Shown in pieces: positions 52,785 through 64,000 of a stretch of 64,000 nucleotides of DNA. Below the pieces are notes generated by a model. The model did no database searches, was not told the origin of the DNA, and worked only from the letters and a program-made list of their open reading frames with translations. This stretch comes from Varroa destructor (taxonomy: Eukaryota > Arthropoda > Arachnida > Mesostigmata > Varroidae): the NCBI RefSeq assembly GCF_002443255.2, contig NW_019211458.1:36568165-36632164 (forward strand), written 5' to 3'. Made by a program: the position numbers and the translations under genes. The first letter of the stretch is position 1; each line of letters starts with the position of its first letter.

Positions 52785-55524
52785 TAAACCAGTTCATTTT
52801 CCTCTATGGAGGAGAGTGGACTCATTCAATCGTTTCATATGCTTGTTCAGCACGAGAGGGCACAAAATCTATCCGTCATTTATAAATGTGTCATACTTCT
52901 GGATTTCGGAACAGATATCTGTTCTGTCTGGTATTAATCGCATTCTGTAGAATGGTACTAATAGAAATAATGTAACATTTCCCTTTATGCGGTATCGAGA
53001 TTCGATTTATCTAGGACCAGTAATCTTTTAGCTGGTATATATGATAAACACACATGACAGATCCGTCATTCACCCTGGTCTAGTCTGTCAGCAGGCAACT
53101 TGTAAGAGCTTTGTGTCTACGAGACTACCGAAACGACGGATACTCTTGACAGAATCAATTTTTATCAGCGAAGGACAACGTTGCTAGACGAAGTTAATTT
53201 GCCGCCGCAGTCTTTGTGCATTGCTATATAGTTCCCTTCTTGAACCCTAATAATTTTTCATTTATTTCGGCAAATCTATTTTACCCACCTAGAACAAATA
53301 GTCATATCCATCTAACAATAGAACATCTCGGAGCAACCAGGAGCTAGATGTGTAGAGATGTTGCAGATAAAACAGTTACCGTGTTGAATGTTGTCTACAC
53401 ATCTGAATCAAGATGACTTGTTAGACATGACAATTTGGTGGATAGTTGAGTGAAGACTGTGCAACAAAGGGTTCAAGGTTACGAAATTGTGTCTTTTTCC
53501 CTAATATTGGCTTCGTTCAAATATCGGCTTCGTACGTACATCCTTTATGCCCATAATAATAACTTCATAATTTTTTTTTTTTATAGAACTTACGGTAATG
53601 AATCACCGAAATGACTATTTGTTGATAAAGGCAATTCTAAGGATCGTTATCTGAATCTAACCAAGCCCGAAAGCTTTAAGGTCAATTTCAGCGTTACCGA
53701 TTAACCTGCTGACCCTTTTGCGAAAGGTCCGACTGCTACTGAACCTACTTTGTCAGTAAAACAGCAAGTTGCCATACCTGCCTGTTGCCGTATCAATTCC
53801 TAACCATTTTGTATACGATAATTAATTAGGTCCCACTTAAGATGAAGGGGCTCAAACGTGATTGAAACGAAGCAATTTCGTAGCGCTTGTATGTAAGTGG
53901 GAAAATGAGTCGATCTCTGTATATGATCTTCTTTGATTTTAGCTCGTCGTTGTTCGCCAATAGCTGGTTTTCCTTAAAGGCCACTTGAATTCATTTGAAG
54001 AACTCCAGCTGGCCTATTGGCCTAGCTGAAGGTCCGGATCGATAATTTACCGTCCATTTTTTTTTAACAACATAACATTCTATTCAAATTGAAAAAAGCC
54101 TAACATTTAGAAGATAATTACGACAGTATGTAATACAAACTGGGCTATCGACACTTCCGATAGCTTACGTGCTTTAGTTCATTCATATTATGGTCTGTCA
54201 TGTAATAATAGCCCACTAGCCAGGCAACTGTTCAGAGATGTTTTTCAGATATATATAGCAGACATCGATTGATAAAAAACAACAGTAAATAGTTGTCGAT
54301 AAGGCTACCGTGGTCATCGTACTTGATGACGCATATACAACAGTAATATGCAATAAGAAAACCTAACGTCAGGGCTACGAAAAATGTACCGTATAACTTT
54401 GCGAAAGGACGGCGTCCTTAGTTGACAGTTAGGTTTGCTTTCTGCTTACGTTTACGAAAAAACGAGTTTCTTAATCCGATACCTGATGAGACTGATATAC
54501 CTGCGGACTTTTATATCATATACTGGTCAGGAGGAATTTTTTTATACTAGTAGTTATTCGCTGTCATAATCCATAGAATATATCGAGGGTCCACATTCTA
54601 TTCAGAGATCAGCAATTCGATAATGCCGGTTGTCCTGATGGCGCCACTCAAAAGAATTCTGGCCAAAAATTGTATAGAATTAATTAAAAACGTGCTTAGA
54701 ATTATTTCTTGTTCAGGGGCCCAACAATTATCAGCAGTCCATCAGTTGTTCCACTGAACACGACAAGACTTCACACAATTTAATCATAACAAACACATTC
54801 ACACAAACGCACGCACCCAGATACACACACACAAAGTTTATGAAAACACAATTGGAAGCTGGCCGCCTCGTTGTTTTCCTCCAGTTCTGTAAAGAAAAAC
54901 TCGTATCGAAATGAAGCCAGCCGCCTCAATCTTGACTGGCTTTCGCGTTAAATGCTTTCGATTATTAAAATTGTATCAAGCACATGTGTATACAGACAAA
55001 CTTATGTTATTAAAATTATCATTCGCGTTATAACAGTTGCCGTCGCAATGGAAAAAAACACTAACTACAGCAACCACATTCAGTTGAAGTAATTACCATG
55101 ATCGATCCGATATACGGGGGACCCATTTACTGTAATACTTCGCGTAAGTGACAGGCCTCTGATCGGAAACCGGCAACTGCTTTTCTAGTGTACATTTCAA
55201 TTTCCTTGAAGCGCAAGGATCTAATAGCTTCTTCTACAACACAACCGTTTATGCAACACAATTTTTACGGAACTAAATATTTGACGATACATCACGGCGT
55301 ATCATACTGGCGGCAGTTTTTGAAACGCCAGTACGACGCTACCCTTAAACATCTAAAATAAGAACGGAATGACTGTTACGAAAGTCTACGACTGAGCAAA
55401 TGAATATTACACTCTATGAGAAACAAGCAATCTTTGTCTTTTAAAGGGCAAAAGTATTAACCCAATGGGCCCCATCTGCTACACAGATTTTCCTAGAACG
55501 ACTCATAAAAATCAGCTTTAATGA

Positions 55525-55554
55525 ACGGACGGACGGGCGAGCGGGCGGGCGGGC
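55525..55554 (+). repeat. GC-rich tetranucleotide repeat (GGAC/GGGC)n, G-quadruplex candidate
   Basis: Two GGAC units pass into GGGC units. Four GGG blocks lie at 55535-55553 with loops of 5, 1 and 1 bases. It is striking in otherwise AT-rich DNA with no gene nearby. Confidence 0.75.
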
Positions 55555-58500
55555 TCAAGCACTTAATTCTAAAGAAAATAATGTGTTGCACTTTAGTTAC
55601 AGCCGCTATCGCTGACACTGCTGCTCTATTATACATAGAATTAATTTATCAATTATTTTAACAATAATCGTAGCAGCCGAAAAACGCATAAGGGTTCAAA
55701 AGTTACACAAGTCGACACGCTCTCCGTTTCGATTTGGCATGCCCAATTCAACGTGGCATCTTTGATGGACACAACAGTGTCGACGGCTTCATGTTTGTGC
55801 GTTGACACGATTTGGCCCTCTTGTTATTGCCGTCAGCATTCGTTCGCATTTACGTTTTTTTTTTTTTTTTTTCTGATACCGTTCTTCCCAGACTTCCACG
55901 CCGCCTGCGGCGAAAGTTAGCCCCAGCAACGGATTTATCAAATGCCCCAAGTAAACTGTTGTAAGTGGTGATGCGCAACAAGTACCTATGTTGTCATTAG
56001 TTCCAAGAGCAAGCAGCCTATACTACTCGCTTATTCGATGTGTAGAAATCTTTCAGGGAATGGCTGCAAAGTCATTAAGACATCACTGTCACTGTTATAT
56101 TGAAACTAGGAAAAGAAAGCACTTCTGCTTTCGGAACTAACGGACACAGGCCAGCGAGGCCATGCTTGATTGTTAAGCAATTCAAGAGTCACTCTTAGGG
56201 TCACGCAACAGCCGCTCGCTTAATATCAAATAGGAAAAGATAGTTAAGTACGTACGCGGCTATTCTGTTCAATTGTATACCAAATAGAAACTCGACTAGA
56301 ACGACAGACGTTCTGCGTGGTCGGTTAATATGTCTTATGGGCAAAAAGCATTGAAGTAAATGTGTCAAGTATTTTTATCGGCATTGTGTTGCCTGTGTCG
56401 CGCATTTAGATATTCCTAAGATTCACTTCTTTACGTACTCACGTTATTCAGTAAGTGTTTTTGCAAGCTTGTCTAAAAAGGCAGTTATGTCCAACTGGCA
56501 GATTGACAGTGCCCATTCCAATTCTGCCCCATGACAACCTGATGCGTAACAGGAACAAGATCCTGGAGTGCGTATTGGTTTTTAATAAAACGTATAAATA
56601 CAAAAGAGATCTATTACGCTGAGCGTCAGTTGGCCGACATTTTATTGAGATTGAGACGTGATGATCTTCAGTGTTAAATTATTAGTAATGAGAAATATCG
56701 TTTGATTCAAGCCTCGTGCTAGGACCTACCCATCGTATGCACCATGACGCTTCGTTGAGCAGCCGCCTGGAGCAGCACCTAACGGCAGTATCAGAGGTAG
56801 CACACGAAATATTATTTACTTAGAATAACTACGTTATTACCTTACGATTTGATGGCCTGCAAACGCTATCTGCCTTAGTTATTCGTATCGACACCAAGCC
56901 GCGTAATAGATACAAAACAATCACGCTACGTATACAGAGATCCTTGAAACGCCAGCCGGGTGCATAGAATAAGACAGGCTTAATAAAACGGCAATAGGTA
57001 AGCTACGTTAACTTTTTCTCAGCTTGTAACCTGGCTTGTTACAAAAGAAACAGTTTGAATATTCACTGAATTGTGAAACGCGCATGGATCAACTCCACCA
57101 GCGATGACTATATGATTCCAGCTATATGGCTCAATCAAGAAAACGAGGCATGGACACGTTCTCAAAAAAGAACCATATGGCAATAGTAAGAAGTTGAAAG
57201 CCCACATGTATCGGCTATGAGTCATTTATGCCCCATAAAGCTCTTTGTAACACATTTCTTGAGTAATCGAGAGGCAAGCATATAAAGCGACACAACCATA
57301 GAAACACTGCTAGCAGTGTGACGTCTCTCGTGTTGCCAAGCGCTTACGAGACTCAGGTTGGGGCAACTCAGAGAAAGATCAATTCACTTAGTAACCATAT
57401 TCGGAGCTTATGAACAATCTGTGGGTGTCATCATCAGCCTCGACGTGTCAGGACAGATTTTTCCTATTTGTGCGGCCACAGGTAGCCAGTAGATGGGCAG
57501 CTTTCGAAGCGTCATTGCCGCCATAGTCCGCTGCGGAAAGACTTTTAGGAGAGATAGACTATCCGAACCTGTACGTAGAAAATCTGTATAGATCCTTTCA
57601 TTTATCATAGCCAGGTGAAAACCTATGTTCACTATTATCGTGTCTCTAACTCTGTGATACAGATGACTAATGTGACTGTTGTTGGCAGGTGGACGTGAAT
57701 CGCTTCCAACAGGGTTGTTGCCGTCGGTTACAAATGGAAGACATCTTCTGACCAAGATGCCATAACATCCTTAGAACCAGTCATAGCAGAACATAGCACA
57801 GCAAAAAAAGTACATCACTCCGACAAAAAAAAAATAAGCAATCAACGGCTGTAAACTTACTTATGCACGTGCAGGTACGTACAAACGATACGTAATAATG
57901 TAATACGTGGTTTCTCAGCTGTGGCGCAGCGAAGAATAGCACTCCCATGCCATGCTGACCGTAGTCGAGGCGTGTGAAATTGATTTCCGCTGTTCGGCTC
58001 ACTCTGCCTGACCAAGAATGAGATCACAGGAGTGAATACATATTGTATATAACGCGAAGACAAACATTCAATGCTTCGACAAAGCATCTTAATTTTGTTT
58101 CGAAAATTTTGACAACATTTGCGCTTGGCCATATTAAACACTGGCTTTGGCTTGTCGTATTAGATTGCTTCCGCCATAGAGCCAATGCCCGAGCGATCCG
58201 CAAACGACCAAGATGGTTTGACCCAGAAATAACTCCTGCGGACACTCTTTATCTTCGCGCCGGCTCGGTGTGGGTCAGAGGTGAGCCAATATCCGCCGGA
58301 GCCTAAAGACATGTTTCGCCAAGATCCAATCAGGCGTCACCGTCGTCCTACGTTGCCAACACACATCCAATGCAAATCCTGAACAGAAATGTACAGAAAT
58401 GCAACATCTGATTACCCGCAGCCATTTTCACGCATCTAACTATATACCCACATTGAAATTCGCTTTTATAAACATCCATCCTAATTAGGTACTATCGTAA

Positions 58501-60434
58501 AAATTGTTGCTGGCCTCTTATAGACGTTCGTTTATTCCTAGCCAAATGCTCCACTTTTAAAATCATCAGCCACCACTATCGCTAAACTGAGATTTATCAT
58601 TTATTTACCGTTATTTGGGTTTAATCTGTCTGCACTGAACATGTGACATTTGACATGATTTCCTTTATCCAGTTGCCCCACAACATAGGCGTTATTACAA
58701 AGATCTGAACCTTTAAACCGCGTTGATCCCTGAAAGGAGCCATAACTGTCTATCGTCCGCCGTCGGCTAGTTGCAGACAACGGTAAAATATAACTTCTAT
58801 CTGACGCAGTTACTAGACGATAATAAATGCAAGAAAATTTTTCAGGGTACCACAGTTGGTGTCACACTAGCAATCAAGCTCAATCGAGATATGGCGATAG
58901 ATAAATGTTACTTATTATATTTTACATGACAAATTCGCTCGGTCACGTAAAATAGGATGTTTCTTTTCAAAAAGGAAACGCTTTACGGATTTATGTAATA
59001 TGGATATAGGTGCAAATGATAACAACAGCGTTCATATTGACGAGTAGTGATCCGAATCAGCGATGGCGCCTAAAGTGAAAGCGAAAAAACAAAGTTAAAA
59101 ATCAAAGCTTTACTAAAGCAACATACTAACAAAACTAAGCGCATAGCAATAGTATCTTTTTTTCAATGAATGTGTCCGTTTTACCTGCTTCTGTTTATGT
59201 TGTACCCTGCAACTCCCGACGCAGTCTCTGTCCTGCACCGTACAACAGACCATTTCAACGACCTGTGCTCGCTGTTTGCACGCATACCAAAATTTCGTTC
59301 TAACACGACTTTCACATTTGATATTCCCGTACCCACACATCAGTTTTGGCGTTTGAACATCTTGTATCGACACCTCTCCGTGAGCCTATTGGAGCACTGA
59401 AAGCTAGTTATTTATGTAAATCCTAGTCCCCTCTCTCTTCGCCCCCGTAATGGTTCCGCTATAACTTATATACTGTAGTAATAAGCACACGAAATGGGCC
59501 AGGTTCAAAGGCGGGGTAGGCAGACTTTGATCCACGCCACAGGCCAGCCATCCGGAGCAGTGCTTAACCGTAGCATCAGACGTCAACGTTTTAGATGGTT
59601 ACTTACTTATCTTTCCCTTTAGATTTGTGTCGATCTTCTGACAACGTCTTGATGAGGCACGTCGATGCAATCAGCTGGGCCAACTTATCTTAGAAGCGGC
59701 CCGAGCACGTAGCTCAACGAAGAAAGAAGCTGATTCTTGAACAGCGTTAATGCAAGGAACGATTCCTTCAAAACACATCTGGTCTAGGAAGAAGCCGCTT
59801 GCCCCTATGCGTACCTCCTCCGCCGCTCATCCCACCAAATCGAAACACATTAAATATATTCCGATACGGCTGGCATCATATCATAGAATAATGACATAGA
59901 AATATTTGTTGTAACAATTGCACCAGTCATATCAGCAGTAGGGCAATGCAAATAGGTGTTCGTTGAATTAATTGGTCACCTGTAACATTGAGGCACACTA
60001 TTTATATAAATGTTATTATTCTCTGCTTGTGGCCAGATGTGACGGGGCCTGTGCTGACCACGACTGACGATGCCACCAGTGCCTCTAGGGCTCGATGCGA
60101 CGCGTAACTAGGCGCATTGCTAAGTAGCTTTAACTACAGTGATGCGGCTTGTGCCTTCTTTGAACTCCTCCGCGCGATACGGACAGGCAGAGTTCCTGCC
60201 AGCTCAGAGGAGCAACGCTAGTTGGCACTGAGCCTTGCCCACCGCGAATAAAGGATTCAATCGGGATGCGGTTGAGTTTCGAAACGCAGCAAGAAAACTC
60301 GTTAATAGCTTACGTCCGAAGGTAAGAAACCGGAAATTTGCATACGGTATCATGGACATGTCAATGACAAATAAACGGATCCATGTTTAATATGGTGCAC
60401 TAGCATTTAAAGCAGTCGAAAATAATTGGATTGT

Positions 60435-60462
60435 TTATTACATAACTGGCGTTATGTAATAA
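60435..60462. repeat. Perfect 12-bp inverted repeat, TGGC loop
   Basis: Arms ttattacataac and gttatgtaataa, loop TGGC, the same loop as at 52761. Confidence 0.9.
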
Positions 60463-63400
60463 AGCCGGCTTTAGAACGTATGCGTTCCTGGACTATTTAT
60501 AAATAAAAAATCGTGCCTTAGGGTAATCGGAGGTTGTCGAGCAGTGTTCTTAATGGTTCAACTATCAATTGATCTAAACCATTAACAGGCCGTGACCATT
60601 GCAACGGTTTTTGTTGACACGAGGTAGAAGAAACAGGACCATGCAGTAAAACTGAATGGCTCACAAATGCAAACACCTTTAGTCAATTCTTTACCGGTCC
60701 TTAGCTCCGTACCGAGCTTAGTTGAGAAATCCTCCCGAACCGTTTTGGATAAAACTTAAATTCTGCTGAGTCTAAAATTGAATTATATTCAACGTATTAC
60801 TACCTAGATACTCCTGTTACCATCAGTATAATCGTACTACCATTATATGATGCCGGCTATAGCTTCCGAAGGTTTACTGCAATAATTCTAAGCGTTCTAA
60901 AAGTAACAGAAGATATTTAAACGTCGCTTAAATGATTTTCGCTACGCAAGGCGAAATTATGCCATTTTACTATGAAAAGCTCATTTGGGCTATTCTTTTC
61001 ACAGTAATCGTACGTATTTCTACTATTTCGATCTTCAACGAGGCATATATTGATAATAGTCTCTTGAAGATAACTGCCATCGACAGTCTAATAAAAGCGC
61101 TCTATTACTCTCAAAATACTAGCGGTTTTTTTCGATCGAAGTCGCTGATAGTGCGCAGTGAAGAAGCTAGGATTTTGAAATAAATCAATCATAGGACATA
61201 GTCCTGCGAGCCGAATGCTATTATCTCATTATTTACATTTAGGTCAATTGGAGGAAACGCTATGGGGTGTTTAATTGACATCAGTGTACTTTTCCCTGTA
61301 CGCGTAATTACTTAGCTTTCGATGAAATCGAGCTGACCTTAAGCATCAGCGAATTCCATCTCAAAAATCTAAACTCCCTGAAAAAACGCGGCCTATCAAT
61401 ATGTAGATCAATAGGTAAAAGATGGGTCGCACTCATTCAGCTTGGCTTTCTAGTAGATCTTTAGATTGATCCTGTTTGCTGTTTATTTCCAATGAAATGG
61501 GCACCCCAGTTGCTTATTTTCGTCCTCTACATTGTTCAAAGCTCGCTTAACGGGGAAGTATTTGAGACTTGCTAGGCGCCTATAGGATTCTGTGATCATC
61601 TAGCTGGAAACCATACTAGTTTTGAGGCTACTTTTATCGCTTGCCATATTTCTACACGAAAAAAACATCAAGAACCGCTTCACATCTACAAACATTGACG
61701 TTTTTATGGATTTTAATGAATCTTCGACTATTTGAGGGTCAAAGCAATTAAGGTGCCACCAGCGGCTCAATACCCCACCACACATTGGAATGGATTTTTT
61801 TTATTTCGGAAAAGTACTTATAATAGTAATTAAGAGTCGAATAACATTAGTGTAAAATTTCTTATAACCAATCAGACGAAAATACTAGCACCGAAATGTA
61901 CACTATCGCTGTTGGTTACCTGCTAATGATTCATTCATCGGGTCATTGTTGCTACGATCACGTTAACGATGCTGGTGTTGTTGGGGGGTTGAGGAGGTTG
62001 TTCGATCAGTTTTTGTATGCACACAAGGTCTGGCGAAGACTTAAGGTGGCCATTTTTTCATAGTTTTAAGTGGTTGATCAGATAAATCATAGATCACCCA
62101 AAATGAACCTTCATAGAGAACATAATTTATTGTTATTTATGATGCCTTACCTATTTGTTTTTAATTACCGGTCTACACTGCCAGCTGGACGTGACGGTAG
62201 CGTCTGTCCTTTCGAACGTATGGAACTGCTCGATCACCACATAACTAATAGATATAATATACGAAAAAGATGCGATGATCTATGCGGACACGGTATTCTA
62301 GTGTGAGGAGCCTTGTAACGGTGAGACCGCTATTCTCTTCAAACAACACATCAATACTCTATAAACAACCGGGTGGAATCAACGGGTTTAATTTAAAGAT
62401 CTGTACTAGGTGGCATTTAACGTTCTTATTCCGTATATTCAGATACGTTAGCCTGAGAACTCAATGGCTTCTTATATCTGATGCCTTGCTCGACGATGAA
62501 TGATTGACTCAATTGGCTTTGTAAATTCCGTTGAACTTCACTGTCTTACATTACAATATGTTAACATAATAAATACGACTACTTATCAGTAGCTGGTAGT
62601 AAATGGCCATCGTCAGGTTATTTTAATTATTCTTACTATTATAGTGGACGATACATGTATAATACAAGTCAATGCCTTTTCTATCTGATGAGCATACGTG
62701 TGGAGTCTCCTTTCGACCTTATCTTATGTTCAGAGAATGCTACTGTTGGAACCGGCTGTTCGATATTGATTTCGGAGTGAGTATATCACTTTCCGCCTAC
62801 CACTAGTCGACGGTAGACCCAAAACATGCTAGGCGGAATTTTTACTGCCGTCTAGCCAGTGACGTATAGTAAAGCAGTACTGCAGCCGGTCTTTATACAC
62901 AAACCCCAGGGTACGATAGGCCAGCGATCGGACCATTTCGAACACCGACACACTCGCCAACAGTGGCGTGAGTCCTGATTTTCGACCGATTCCTTTCGTC
63001 GTACATTGAACTCGAACGGATACAGAGTTATTTTCAACCCATGCTAGAAACAATTACAAGATACTAGTAAATGTGGCCTGAGTTAGCGGGAAACAGTGGA
63101 CAACTAAGGGCAGCGTGTTGTACTAACTGCTATTAAGTATTGCATTGTTTCTCCACGGAAATCTACTCGGTGTCGCACATGTTGCAGAGGCTGCAATCGT
63201 TGTATGTCTCTGCTTTCATCGCGGAGACAACGCTCAACATAGACTAGATAATAACGGCCAGGGCAAATGGTCGATCGCACATCGCCGTCTCATAATATCA
63301 ATGACAGCGTAGCTGTATTGACTCAGTGTCCTATGTGGCTGGCCTGTCGACTGAATGTTGCTCGCATGCAGGCTATTTGCCGTTGCAGTAGGCTCAGGCC

Positions 63401-64000
63401 GTCAGCAGGACCAGCGACGGCGATGTTACGTATTGAATAAATATAGCACCCATCAACCCGTTGACTATGAACTAATAAGTTTTTGCCTTTCTCTTTTATT
63501 TTTCGTATTGCGTACGTGCAACGTCTCACGTCATTCGATGGTTACGTCGAGTTGCTGCGACGTTCACTTCGCTGGTTTTTTCACAGAGCGGCATAAAAAG
63601 TCAGTTAGTCAGGCCGTCAGACGGATACATCACGTTTATCTTCCTGGCTGTCTAGTTTCTGCTAGCTAATCTAGCTTAAACAAACGATTTGACACCAAGG
63701 TTTCGGATGAACACATTTCCACCGCCATTCCCGCGTGGGATTACATTATTACGCGGCAGCATCGACCTTAACGCGAAGCGCCAACTATCTGTAGCGAGGT
63801 AAAAGGGCCTTTACCGCTGCAGTAATCACAATGCTGAGGTGCCGAAATTGCGGCTGCCGATAGGACAATAAAAGTGGTACGACTCCAATTCTATGGTTCG
63901 CCTCTGACTTCTACTGCTGTAAGCCAATAGTAGTTTGTTTTAGCTTTACTTTACATATAAAAAGAAGAACTGCTTAGTAAACTTGGTGATGTTTGAAAGA

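Larger units (their letters stand above)
51400..64000. other. No supportable gene
   Basis: AT-rich sequence with several hairpins, poly-T runs (53571-53582, 55855-55872) and the GC-rich tetranucleotide repeat. A Cys-rich minus-strand frame at 59373-59186 (CGYGNIKCESRV, VCCTVQDRDCVGSC) ends at a good GTAAAA donor and might be an exon of a secreted protein. No partner exon was found. Confidence 0.4.

Noticed and set aside
57408..57755. 115-codon minus frame; antisense reads VIISLDVSG, like a LINE RT motif
   Set aside because: Only one motif-like stretch, no AFD continuation, and stops in the antisense frame. The minus frame matches no family.

Overview
This looks like nuclear DNA of an animal, most likely an arthropod. 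A mite or other chelicerate would fit, but that is a guess from general character. The window is AT-rich (roughly 60 percent by eye) and full of (TA)n and other microsatellites. Every gene I can support is split into short exons joined by GT-AG introns. I see no operons and no bacterial signals, and most short open frames are chance. I built gene models by hand, matching splice signals and reading phase across exons.

Solid genes, all on the minus strand: (1) 16797-22322 is a complete 11-exon tyrosyl-DNA phosphodiesterase 1 (TDP1). Both catalytic HxK...N motifs are intact. A poly(ADP-ribose)-binding zinc finger (PBZ) sits directly before the phosphodiesterase core. (2) 28058-29644, perhaps reaching 31031, is a CD63-like tetraspanin. 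(3) 42170-46566 is an AAA-type ATPase with a good Walker A but altered Walker B, sensor 1 and arginine-finger positions.

Hypothetical genes supported by phase-consistent splicing: 7925-8657 (minus, start plus coiled coil), 9657-10102 (minus, membrane-like C-terminus), 12067-13409 (minus, coiled coil with hydrophobic C-terminal tail and an alternative last exon), 26359-27137 (minus, two exons), 27455-27838 (plus, 56-residue protein, convergent with the tetraspanin) and 50120-50960 (minus, 115 residues).

Mobile and repetitive DNA: a mariner transposase remnant (13700-13880), a possible Tc1-like remnant (33888-33998, minus), two tRNA-like SINE heads (5170-5300, 10497-10600), a long foldback element (32716-32922), two G-quadruplex candidates and several unusually perfect short hairpins. 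The stretch 51.4-64 kb holds no gene I can support.

The most interesting item is the PBZ-TDP1 architecture: one polypeptide that could read the poly(ADP-ribose) damage signal and remove trapped topoisomerase 1.
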